Both the position numbers and the translations under genes were made by a program. The notes under the pieces were generated by a model. The model was not told where the DNA came from, made no database searches, and saw only the letters and a program-made list of their open reading frames with translations. Positions 42,149 to 52,400 of a stretch of DNA of 64,000 nt are shown here, piece after piece; position 1 is the stretch's first letter, and each line of letters opens with the position of its first letter. Source of the DNA: Nocardia sp. alder85J (GTDB taxonomy: Bacteria; Actinomycetota; Actinomycetes; Mycobacteriales; Mycobacteriaceae); NCBI RefSeq assembly GCF_020176955.2, contig NZ_JAIUCZ020000012.1:186001-250000 (forward strand). The letters run 5' to 3'.

Positions 42149-42162
42149 TAGAACCTGTTCTA
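42149..42162. promoter_or_regulatory. KstR-type operator
   Basis: Perfect 14-bp palindrome tagaacctgttcta matches the published KstR consensus TnnAACnnGTTnnA at all fixed positions. It sits 44 bp before kshB and overlaps the stop codon of the TetR gene upstream. KstR represses cholesterol genes in mycobacteria, including kshB/hmp, so the same control is likely here. Confidence 0.8.
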
Positions 42163-42801
42163 TTTTGATGGTACGTGACCCTCGCGCTGCCGGACAAGCT
42201 GGACCTCCAGACCGGCCACGAGCACGTCCATCCCGAACTCGTAGCTGTATCGGCCGCGCAGGTCGCCGATGTGCCGCATGGCCCGCTCGACCGGATCCGG
42301 CAGCGTGACCCCGGCCGGGGTGGACCGGTCGCGCGGGTTCACCCGGGCCCGCCCGAACAGATAGGTGTGCACGGTGGCGTAGGCGGACAGCACATTGCGA
42401 TCGTCGAAGCCGGCGTCGAACAGGATCTCCATCACCGCGGCGATCAGATCCAGTTGCTTGCCCAGCATCTGGTCGAGCAGGACGTCACCCAGGCCGGGAT
42501 GTTTGCGCAATTTCTCATCGATCTGATCGATGAGTTCGCGCAGCCGTTGCTGCCACGGACCTTCCGGCCCGGGGCGGCGCACCCCCGACAGTGCGGCGGT
42601 GACCACCAGATCGAGCAGTTCGCGTTTGTCCGCGACGTAGTAATAGGGAGCCATCGGCGAAACCCCGAGTTCGCGGGACAACCGGCGCATGGACAGCTTC
42701 TCGAGACCGTCCGTGCGCACCACTCGCAGTGCGGCCTCGACGATCTCGGCTTCCGACAGCGTGTTACCGCCCCCGCTGGTCTGCATACGTCCCGCTCCCA
42801 T
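42160..42801 (-). CDS. TetR-family regulator (tetracycline-repressor-like C-terminus)
   Basis: A 213-residue regulator. HTH residues ~15-60 (LSEAEIVEAALRVVRTDGLE then MRRLSRELGVSPMAPYYYV); the C-terminal half resembles the TetR_C_1 ligand domain (QIDEKLRKHPGLGDVLLDQML). It is not KstR itself, whose N-terminus differs. Start at 42801 or 42786; the second has GGGAG about 12 nt upstream. It lies upstream of kshB on the same strand and may read through into it. Confidence 0.85.
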   Translation of the reverse strand: MGAGRMQTSGGGNTLSEAEIVEAALRVVRTDGLEKLSMRRLSRELGVSPMAPYYYVADKRELLDLVVTAALSGVRRPGPEGPWQQRLRELIDQIDEKLRKHPGLGDVLLDQMLGKQLDLIAAVMEILFDAGFDDRNVLSAYATVHTYLFGRARVNPRDRSTPAGVTLPDPVERAMRHIGDLRGRYSYEFGMDVLVAGLEVQLVRQREGHVPSK

Positions 42802-43043
42802 ACCACCTCTGAGTGGCGCCCGGCCCGATCGGCCCGGCCGCGACACCGTCGACCACTGTTCACCCGGCTGTTTCCCTCCGAAGTCTAGAGTGTGCGGATT
42901 TCACCCGGGCCCGGTGTGGTACGCCCGCGGTCCACGCGGGTCTGCCCGGCATGTCGCGGGCGTTGCCGAGGTGAGGGTGCGAATTCGCGGCGGCATTCCA
43001 CGGTGCGCGCTCCGAACGGCAATCAGCGCTTAGCATCTCCGGA

Positions 43044-44441
43044 ATGCGCCATGATCGACTGCCCGACGGGTTCGGGGTTCGCATCGATCCCCGGGTGCGC
43101 ACCTACTCCGGTGGACGGTTTCTCGTCGGCGGTTCGCCGACGCGGTTGCTGCGCCTGGCGCCGGAGGCGGCGGCACTCATCGGCGACGGCTACCTCGAGG
43201 TCACCGATACCGAATCGGCGGTGGTCGCCCGCAGGTTGCTCGATTCCGGCGTGGGCAATCCCAGGCCGCGGCTGCTGCCCGCGCTGGAGGATGTCACCGT
43301 GGTGGTGCCGCTGCACAACGACGGCGCCGGCCTGCGGCGGCTGCTGGGCACGCTGCGCGGGCACAGTGTGGTGGTGGTCGACGACGGCTCGGATCGTCCG
43401 GTACCGCTGCCGGACAGTCGCCATCGCTGCCGGGTGACGGTGTTGCGGCACGATCGCCGCAGGGGCGCCGCGGCTGCTCGGAATGCCGGATTACGTGCGG
43501 CCACCACCGAATTCGTCGCCTTCCTGGATTCCGATATGGTGCCCCGCGCGGGCTGGCTCGAGGTGATGCTCGGGCATTTCAGCGATCCCGAGGTGGCGCT
43601 GGTGGCGCCGCGCATCGTGCCGCGCGAGCCGGATGCGAGCGTGCTCGGCCGCTACGACCGCACCCGGTTCTCCCTGGATCGCGGCCGCCGCGAGGCCGCG
43701 GTGACCCCGTACGGCGCCGTGCCCTCCGTCCCCGGCGCGGCGCTGCTGGTCCGGCGGCGCGCACTGCTGGCCGAGGGCGGTTTCGACGAGGAGATGCGCT
43801 CGGCCGCCGATGCCGACCTGTGCTGGCGGCTGGAACGCGCGGGCTGGCGGCTGCGCTACGAACCGGCCGCGCAGGTCGCCGGGGACCATCCGGTCTCGTT
43901 ACGGGAATGGTTGCGGCGCAGGGTATCCCAGGGTGCGGCGGTGGCGCCGCTGGCCCGCCGCCACGGTGGCCCGGTGGCGCCGCTGGCGGTGCCGCTGTGG
44001 CTGGTGGTGGCCTCGGCGCTGCTGGCCAGCCTGTCCCGCTGGGGTCTGATCGGCGGGTTGATCACCGTGGTCGCGGCGCTGGTCCGGCTGCGCCGGGTGT
44101 TCGCCGAACTGGACAATCCGACCCGGGTGGCCGCCATCCAGACGGCCCGCGGCTGCGCGGCCGGGCTGTGGCGGATGGTCTCGGCGCTGTGCCGGCACTA
44201 CTGGCCGATCACCCTGCTCGCGATGCTGACCTCCCGGCGGATCCGCCGCGCCGCGGTCACCCTGGCCGTGGCCGACGGTCTGGCCGACTGGTTCACCCAC
44301 CGCGATGTCGGCGGTCTGGATCCGGTGCGCTACCTGGCCTGTAAACGGCTCGACGATCTGGCCTACGGGTCCGGGCTGTGGTGGGGCGCGCTCCGGTCGC
44401 GCCGGGTGCCGGCACTACGCTCGGCCGCGCCGCCGCGGTAG
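43044..44441 (+). CDS. mftF: Mycofactocin-system-like glycosyltransferase (GT2)
   Basis: A 465-residue GT2 enzyme, close in length and in N-terminus (RLPDGFGVRIDPRVR, FLVGGSPTRLLRLAPEA) to MftF, which adds glucose units to mycofactocin. Catalytic motifs: VVVVDDGSDRP (nucleotide-binding DD) and FVAFLDSDMVPRAGW (DxD region); YEPAAQVAGDHPVSLREW is the acceptor side. A hydrophobic C-terminal stretch (LAVPLWLVVASALLASLSRWG) suggests membrane association. No mftA-E or radical-SAM gene lies on either side, so this is an orphan or belongs to a distant locus. Assignment from memory of the family. Confidence 0.78.
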   Translation: MRHDRLPDGFGVRIDPRVRTYSGGRFLVGGSPTRLLRLAPEAAALIGDGYLEVTDTESAVVARRLLDSGVGNPRPRLLPALEDVTVVVPLHNDGAGLRRLLGTLRGHSVVVVDDGSDRPVPLPDSRHRCRVTVLRHDRRRGAAAARNAGLRAATTEFVAFLDSDMVPRAGWLEVMLGHFSDPEVALVAPRIVPREPDASVLGRYDRTRFSLDRGRREAAVTPYGAVPSVPGAALLVRRRALLAEGGFDEEMRSAADADLCWRLERAGWRLRYEPAAQVAGDHPVSLREWLRRRVSQGAAVAPLARRHGGPVAPLAVPLWLVVASALLASLSRWGLIGGLITVVAALVRLRRVFAELDNPTRVAAIQTARGCAAGLWRMVSALCRHYWPITLLAMLTSRRIRRAAVTLAVADGLADWFTHRDVGGLDPVRYLACKRLDDLAYGSGLWWGALRSRRVPALRSAAPPR

Positions 44442-44526
44442 CGGCTGTGACCTGGCGGACAAACTGGTCACTTGGCCGTGTCCGGTTTCGTTTCGCCGGT
44501 ACAGTGCAGGGGGGAAGAAAAGGCAA

Positions 44527-45921
44527 ATGGTCAGCAATCCAACCGGCGGCGAAGCCGAGCAGTACCGAGCCGGTCACTACGGAGCCGAGCCGGGATCCCA
44601 ACTCGGTGCGTTGGAAACCTATGCCGCACAAGCTCATGGCTATCTCGCCCTCGGCGGGGACCGGCTGAATCAGCTCGCCGGTCTGCTGCGCCCGGCAATC
44701 CTGGAATCCTGGCTGCGCAGCGTGCGCGGCGGCGTCGATCCGCTGGACGATCTGGACGGCCGCGGACTGCGCGGCGGTGATCTCCAGCGCTACCGCGACG
44801 GCCATCCGATCACCGCGGTGATGCCGCTGGTGGACAAGCTGTTGTTGCAGGACATCGCCCGGATCGGGCTGATCGTCGTGGTCGCCGACCAGTTCGGCCG
44901 GGTGTTGTCGGTGCACGGCACCCCGGATCGGGTGGCCGCGGTGGCCGGGACCGGGTTGCGCGAGGGCGATGATCTCAGCGAACGCCGGGTCGGGACCAAT
45001 GCGGTCGGCCTGGTGGTGCGCACCGGCCGGCCGGTGTGGGTGCACGGCCCGGAGCACTTCCTGCAACGAATGCACCAGATCACCGGCGCCGCCGCTCCGG
45101 TGCACGATCCGGACGGCCGGCTGGTCGGGGTACTGATGATCGCGGGCGGGGTCCGCGTGGCCCGGCCGGAGATCCTGGCCCTGGTGAAGGCGGCGGCGAC
45201 CGCCGCGGAACTGGATCTGGCCCTGGCCGCGGCCCGGACGCAGCCGCGTGGCGCCGGTCGCGCGTCGCAGGATTCCGGCGCGGCCGCGCTCGCGGACCGG
45301 GCGCCGACCCGGCTCGGCCTGGATGTGCTGGGCCTCGGGCAACCGCAGCTGATCTCCGACGGCGATCGGTTGCCGGTGTCGCAGCGGCAGGCGGAGATCA
45401 TGCTGCTGCTCGCGGAGCACACCGAGGGGTTGTCCGCCGATCACCTGGCCCTGTTGCTCGACGACACCGACCTGGACAACGCCACCATCCGCGCGGCGAT
45501 GTCGCGGCTGCGGTCGGTGGTCGGGGCGCACGTGTTCGGCTCGCGGCCGTATCGGCTGCGGGTGCCGCTGGTCACCGATGTGGAGGCGCTGCGCGCGGCG
45601 CTGGACTCGGGCGATGTGGATGCGGCGGTCCGCTTGTACACCGGGCCGGTGCTGCCGCGCTCGACCGCGCCGGGGGTGGTGGACATCCGCGACGAACTGC
45701 GGGTCCGGCTGCGCACGGCGGTGTTGCGCTCCGGGGACGCGGCGGTGCTGAGCCGCTGGACCGCGGGCGCCGAAGGCCGCGACGACACCCCGGCGTGGGT
45801 GGCCTACCGGGCGGCGGTGGATCGCGGTTCGCCACTGTATGCGCAGATCGAGGCCAAGATCCGGGTGCTGGACCGGCGGCTGGGCGCGGATGCAACGCAG
45901 ATGCAACGTTTCGGCTCGTAG
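44527..45921 (+). CDS. GAF-domain regulator (AcoR-like N-terminus, SARP/HTH-like C-terminus)
   Basis: A 464-residue regulator. Residues ~60-210 resemble the AcoR sensory half: SWLRSVRGGVDPLD, RVGTNAVGLVVRTGRPV and AAPVHDPDGRLVGVL. The C-terminal third (RLPVSQRQAEIMLLLAEHTEGL, then ATIRAAMSRLRSVVGAHVFG) looks like a winged HTH of the OmpR/SARP kind, not the usual Fis domain, so it probably binds DNA directly. It senses a small molecule and sits just upstream of the giant NRPS gene on the same strand, 529 bp apart, a position that suggests control of NRPS. ATG 44527 chosen over an upstream GTG. Confidence 0.75.
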   Translation: MVSNPTGGEAEQYRAGHYGAEPGSQLGALETYAAQAHGYLALGGDRLNQLAGLLRPAILESWLRSVRGGVDPLDDLDGRGLRGGDLQRYRDGHPITAVMPLVDKLLLQDIARIGLIVVVADQFGRVLSVHGTPDRVAAVAGTGLREGDDLSERRVGTNAVGLVVRTGRPVWVHGPEHFLQRMHQITGAAAPVHDPDGRLVGVLMIAGGVRVARPEILALVKAAATAAELDLALAAARTQPRGAGRASQDSGAAALADRAPTRLGLDVLGLGQPQLISDGDRLPVSQRQAEIMLLLAEHTEGLSADHLALLLDDTDLDNATIRAAMSRLRSVVGAHVFGSRPYRLRVPLVTDVEALRAALDSGDVDAAVRLYTGPVLPRSTAPGVVDIRDELRVRLRTAVLRSGDAAVLSRWTAGAEGRDDTPAWVAYRAAVDRGSPLYAQIEAKIRVLDRRLGADATQMQRFGS

Positions 45922-46450
45922 GCTTCGCGACCGGAACGTGTGACGGCCCGATGGTGGCCGCGCGGTTGGTCGCGTGCACGTCGGGGTGGATCCACAATCC
46001 TTCTGGACGATTGTCCGAGTCCTATTTGAATGAAAACCTCCCGTTTTATTCTGGCAGCGCCTAGTCTTCGCTGTGCGTGGAGGCGATGCATGGTTCGCAT
46101 CCATGTAACGCAGGGAACCATCGGCCGGGTCCGGACTCCGCCGGCCGCCACGTTGGAGGACATCACAGGGCTGACACCGCTTTCCGCAGGAGCTGGTTGA
46201 GCCACCGCGCCGGCTGCACCGGTCCGCACCACATCGGTGACCACGGTCGCCGAGATTCGTATACCCACAATCAGTTTCGCCGCGCGTCTGCGCGTCCCGT
46301 GGATCTCGGGACCCGGATGCCCGCGAGTGGAGCCGAACGTTCGAGGTAGTGCGTCCGCTGCTGCCGGTGCCCCATACAGGTACCGGGGCCTTATTCGTGC
46401 TGCCTGAAATCGATTCGGCGACAGTTGATTTCGCCATCGAGGAGGCACCG
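45922..46450 (+). other. Long intergenic region upstream of the NRPS
   Basis: 529 bp without a supported gene. Open frames on both strands lack a ribosome site and family sequence. Its GC content is lower than that of the neighbours, with AT-rich words near 46020-46055 (ttgaatgaaaacctcc, then ttttattctgg) that may be the NRPS promoter. No iron box of the TTAGGTTAGGCTAACC kind is visible. A Shine-Dalgarno gaggagg lies 5 nt before the NRPS GTG. Confidence 0.55.
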
Positions 46451-49400
46451 GTGCAGGATTCGGAGTTGGGTGGGATCACGGCCGGGGGGCCGGGCGGCGG
46501 CATGCCGGAGCCCGAACCGTTCCCGCTGGCGCCGGCGCAGCTCGGGGTGTGGTACGCCCAGCTGCTCGACCCGGACGTGCCGATCAACATCGCGCAGTAC
46601 GTGGATGTCGACGGCGATTTCGATCCTGCTGTGCTGCATGAGATTTCGATCGACGCGGCGCGCGAGTACGAGTCCACCGTGGTGCGCCTGGTCGAGATCG
46701 GCGGCCGGCCCTACCAGGTGCTGGATCCGGCGCTGCCGGTGGACATCCCGCTGATCGACCTGCGATCGCACCGCGATCCGGCGGCGGCGGCGCACGAATG
46801 GATGCGAGCCGACTACACCGCGCCGGTGAACCTGCTCTCCGATCGGCTGTTCGCGGGCGCCGTGCTGCGTCTCGGTGAGCGGCGCTGGTTCTGGTATCTG
46901 CGGGCGCACCACCTGGTCCTGGACGGATACGGGGCGGTCACCAACACCCTGCGGGTGGCGCAGCGCTACATCGCCCGGTTGCAGGGCGTCGAGCCCGAAC
47001 CGGTCGGCCCCAGCGGCCTGCGCGATCTGGTCGCGGCCGAATACGCCTACCGGGACAGCGAACGCGCCGGGCACGACCGGGACTACTGGGCGGAGCGGAT
47101 GCGCGGGCTCGATGGCGCCACCACCCTCGACGGGCGCAACGCGCCGCGGGCCGCGGGCAATCTGGTCTACGGCCGGGCCCTGCCGGACACCGTGGTGCAG
47201 CATCTCAACGACCTTGCCGCCGCGAACGATTCGACCCCGGCGGTGGTGCTGCTGGCGGCCTTCGCCGGATATCTGGCCCGGCTGACCGATCGCGACGAGG
47301 TGGTGCTGAGCCTGCCGGTGACCGCCCGCACCAGCGCGGTGTCCCGGCGTTCCGCGGGCATGCTGTCCAATATCGTGCCGCTGCGGCTCGCCGTCGGCGA
47401 CGTGACCTGGGCGCAACTGTTGCAGGCGACCCGGGCCGAGGTGTCCGGGGCGCTGCGTAGGCAGCGGTACCGCTACGAGGACATCCGCCGCGACGCCGGG
47501 CGCGACACCCACACCGCGCGCCGGGCGCTGTTCGGGCCGATCGCCAATATCATGCTGTTCCAGAGTGATCTGCCGCTCGGCAACGCCGTCGCGCGCTATC
47601 ACGTGCTGTCCACCGGTCCGGTCGAGGACCTCAGCCTCAACGTGTACTACGGCGACAGCAATTGCGTGCACGTCGATTTCGAGGCCAACCCGAATCTGTA
47701 CGGCGCCGACGAGATCGCCCGGCACCACGGCCGGTTCCTCGGATTCCTGCAACGGCTGGTCGAACTGGATCCGGCGCGCACCCTGGCCTCGGTGCCGGTG
47801 ACCACCGATCTGGAACGCGAGATCAGCGTCCGCACCTGGAATTCCACCACGGTGGAACTGCGTCCGGCGGGCGGGCCGGTGCCGACGCTGGCCTCGTTGT
47901 TCGCCGACCGGGCGGCGCGGACGCCGGAAGCGGTGGCGCTGCGCTTCGACGGCGCCGCGGATCTGACCTACGGGCAACTGGCCGAGTCGGTGAATCGACT
48001 GGCGCGGCACCTGATCTCGCGCGGCATCGGCCCGGAGGACCGGGTCGCGCTGCACCTGCGCCGGTCACCGTGGCTGGTGATCGCGATGTACGCGGTGCTC
48101 GCGGCGGGGGCGGCCTATGTGCCGCTGGACCCGGACCACCCGGCGGACCGCACCCGGTACGTCCTGGCCACGGCGCGACCGTCCTGCCTGCTGACCACCA
48201 CCTCCGACGCACCCGCGGACCGGGCCGGCGCGGTGCTGCTCGACGAACTGGACCTGTCGGGGCTGCCCGGCGGTCCGGTCTGGGATCGCGAGCGCGCCAC
48301 CGCATTGCGACCCGCGCATCCGGCCTATGTGATCTTCACCTCCGGATCGACGGGACGGCCCAAGGGCGTGGTGGTCTCGCACGCCGCGATCGCGAACCGG
48401 CTGCTGTGGATGCAGGCCGCCTATCGACTGCACGAACGGGATGTGGTGTTGCAGAAGACACCCGCCACCTTCGATGTGTCGGTGTGGGAACTGTTCTGGC
48501 CCTTGCAGATCGGCGCTACGCTGGTGCTGGCACAGCCGGACGAGCACCGGGATCCGGCGGCCCTGCGCGCGAGCCTGGCCCGATTCGGGGTCACCGTCGT
48601 GCATTTCGTGCCGTCCATGCTGGCGGCGTTCCTGGCCGGGGTGGCCGTGAGCGCGGCGGTGCCCCCTTCGGTACGGCTGGTGTTCACCTCCGGTGAGGCG
48701 CTGACCGCGCCGCTGGCGCAGCGTCTGCTCGCGGCCGGGCGGCTGACACTGCACAATCTGTACGGTCCCACCGAGACGGCCGTCGATGTCACCGCGCACG
48801 AGGTGACGACGGCGGACCGCACCGGGGTCCCGATCGGGGCGCCGGTGTACAATACGCGGCTGTACGTGCTGGATTCACGGCTGCGGCCGGTGCCCGTGGG
48901 CGCCGCGGGCGAGCTGTATCTGTCGGGGGTACAGCTCGCCCGGGGGTATATCGCCCGGCCCGATCTGACCGCCGAGCGATTCGTGGCCGATCCGTTCGGT
49001 CCGCGCGGGACGCGGCTGTATCGCACCGGCGATCTGGTGCGCTGGACCGCTCACGGTGAGCTGGAGTATCTGGGCCGCACCGACTTCCAGGTGAAACTGC
49101 GCGGGCTGCGGATCGAACTGGGCGAGATCGAGACCGTGCTCGGCGCGGTGCCGGGTGTGGCGCGGGCCGTGGTCGTGGTCCGCACCGATGCCGCCGTCGA
49201 ACAACTGGTGGCCTATGTCGTCGAAACCGCGCCCGGGGCCGTCGATGTCACGCGGCTGCGGGCGGCGGCGGCCCGGGAACTGCCCGGCTACATGGTGCCC
49301 ACCGCCTTCGAGGTGCTGGACGCGTTGCCGGTCAACGGTTCCGGGAAGCTGGATCGATCGGCGCTGCCCGCGCCGGTCCGGGTGGCCGTCGAGCATCGCG

Positions 49401-52400
49401 CCCCGGAGACGACGATTCAGCGGACCGTGGCGGGCGTGTTCGGCGAGGTACTCGGCCGCGAATCGGTCGGCCTCGATGACGATTTCCTGGCGCTGGGCGG
49501 CAATTCGCTGGTGGCGACGCAGGTGTCGGCGCGGCTGAATGCGGAACTCGGCTGCCGGTTGACCGTTCGCGATCTGTTCGACGCCGGGACCGTGGCCGAG
49601 TTGGCGGTGCTGATCGAGGACGACGGGGACAACGCCGAATCCACCGCGCCGGTGCTCGTCGCCGGGGAGCGACCGGCGCGGGTGCCGTTGTCGCCCGCAC
49701 AGCAACGGATCTGGTTCCTCAACCGGCTCGAGGGCGGGGCCGCCTATCACCTGCCCTTCGTGGTGCGGCTGACCGGCGCGGCCTCGGTACCCGCGCTGTG
49801 CCGGGCCGTCGCCGATGTGGCGCAGCGGCACGAGGTGCTGCGCACCGTATTCCCCTGCGACGCCGACGGTGTCGCCTTCCAGCAGCCGCGGCCCGGTGAA
49901 CCGGTCGAAGTGGTGCGCATCGCCGCCGACGATCTTCCGGCCGAACTGGGCCGATTCGCCACCGCCGGGTTCGACCTGGAATCGCGGCCGCCGTTGCGGG
50001 CCCGGGTGTTCGAGACCGGTGCGGAAGTGGTGCTGGCAGTCGTGCTGCACCACATCGCCGCCGACGGACTGTCGCTGCCGGTGCTCGCCCGCGACGTGAG
50101 CCACGCCTACCGGGCCCGCCTGGCCGGCGCGGCCCCCGAATGGCCGCCGTTGCCGGTGCAGTACGCGGATTACGCGGTGTGGCACCGGGATCGGCTCGGC
50201 AGTGCCGACGACGCCGATTCACTGGCGGCCCGGCAGCTGCGGTACTGGTCCGCGACGTTGACCGGGGCCCCGGACCAACTCGACCTGCCCGCCGACCGCC
50301 CCCGCCGCGCGGTGGCGAGCGGCCGGGGCGCGGTCCTGCACCACGAGATCCCCGCCGATCTGCACGCCGCGGTGGCCGCCTACGCCCGGACCCGGTCGGT
50401 GTCGGTGTTCATGGTGCTGCACGCCGCCCTGGCCGCGCTGCTGGCCCGGATCTCCGGCGGCGACGACATCGTGATCGGCACCCCCGTCGGCGGCCGCGGT
50501 GACCGCGCCCTGGACGACCTCATCGGTATGTTCGTCAACACGCTGGTGCTGCGCACCCGGGTCGACGGCGCGGAGCCGTTCGCCGCGCTGCTGGACCGGG
50601 CGCGGACCACGGACCTCGCGGCCTTCGCCCACCCGGACCTTCCGTTCGAGCACCTGGTCGAGGCCCTGAACCCGCCCCGCTCCCAGGCCCGGCACCCGCT
50701 GTTCCAGGTGTTGCTGTCGGCGGCGGGCCCGGAGCCCGGACCGCTGGACCTCCCGGATGTGACGGTGCGGACGAGTACCCTGGATACCGGGACGACCAAG
50801 TTCGACCTGCAACTCACGGTCGCCGAGCACTTCGCCGGTGCCGCTCCCGGGGAAGGTCCGGCACCGGCGGGGATTCACACCGAATTCACCTACGCCACCG
50901 ACCTTTTCGACCCGGCCACCATCGCCGGCTACGCCGCCTGGTTCGCCCGGCTGCTGCGCGCCGCCGTCACCGACGACACCACCCCGATCGCCGACCTGCC
51001 ACTGCTGGACGCCGAGCAGTGGGAGCGAGTACTGGCCACGGCCGCGGCGGCCGGCACGACCGACGACGCGGTCCCGGCTGCCGAGCGTACGGCGGCGGGC
51101 CGGCCGGCCCCGTCTGCCGTCCCCGATTCGATCACCCCGGCGGTGGTCGCGGCCGCCAACGCTCGTGTGGTCGATGAGATGAACGATACGGATGCGATGC
51201 GGCCGCCGCTGTCCTCGGCCGATCGGCGCCGGGGACGAGGGGCCCGGCAGGATGCGGCGGACAGGGCGTCGACCGGAGATTCGGGGGAGACGGACGGCGG
51301 GCTGTTCGAGGCCGCCGCGCCGGGCGATGACGGTGGACCCGCATCGGCGGGTGGGCCGCGGCGGCCGGACGCGGCCGGAACGCACGGTGTGGTGACGGCT
51401 TTCGCCGCGCAGGTGGCGCGGACGCCGGATGCGGTGGCGGTGGTGTACGAGGGCGTGGAGCTGTCGTATGCCGAGTTCGCGGCGCGGGTGAATCGGCTGG
51501 CGCGGGAGCTCGTTTCGGCCGGGGTGGGGCCGGAGACGGTGGTGGCCCTGCATATTCGGCGGTCGCTGGATCTGGTGGTCGGGGTCTACGCGGTGCTGGT
51601 GGCCGGTGGTGCGTATGTGCCGCTGGATCCGGAGCATCCGGCCGAGCGGAATCGGTATGTGGTGAGCACTGCCCGGCCGGTGTGTGTGCTGGTCGGGGTG
51701 GACGGCGTGGTGTCCGGGGCGGACGACGAGGTGGCCGGGTGGGGGGTGCCGGTGCTCGCGGTGGACGGGCCGGCGGTGCGGCGGCGGGCGGCGACGCCGG
51801 TGGCCGACGGTGAACGGCGTGCCGTATTGCGGCCGGAGCATCCGGCCTATGTCCTGTTCACCTCGGGGTCGACCGGTCGCCCGAAGGGCGTGACGGTGTC
51901 GCATGCGGCGGTGGCGAACCAGATCGCCTGGATGATCGGCGAATACGGCATCGCGGCGGACGATGCGGTGCTGTTCCGGACCCCGGCGACCTTCGATGTG
52001 TCGGTGTGGGAGTTGTTCGCGCCGTTGTGCGCCGGGGGACGACTGGTGGTGGCGCCGCACGAGGCGCACCGGAATGTCCGGGAGTTGGCCGAACTGGTTG
52101 CCGTGCAGCGGATCACGCTGATCTCGTTCGTACCCTCGCAGCTGGCCGTGTTCGCCGCCGGGGTGGCGGCAGTGGAGATTGCCTCGCTGCGTGCGGTATT
52201 CGTCGCGGGCGAGGCGCTGGCCGGTGAGGTGGCGGCCGGATTCGCCCGGGTGTCGGATGCGGAGCTGCACAATCTGTACGGGCCCACCGAATTCACGGTG
52301 CACGCGACGCATGCGCCGGTGACGGTGGCCGCCGGGCCGGTGCCGATCGGACGGCCGGTGCGCGGTGGCGCCGCGTATGTGCTCGATGCGCGGCTGCGGC

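Noticed and set aside
46020..46060. Exact -35/-10 assignment for the NRPS promoter
   Set aside because: AT-rich, but spacing and hexamers do not fit well; only a general promoter region is listed.
45804..46448. 214-residue minus frame in the NRPS leader
   Set aside because: No ribosome site, no family, overlaps the end of the GAF regulator.
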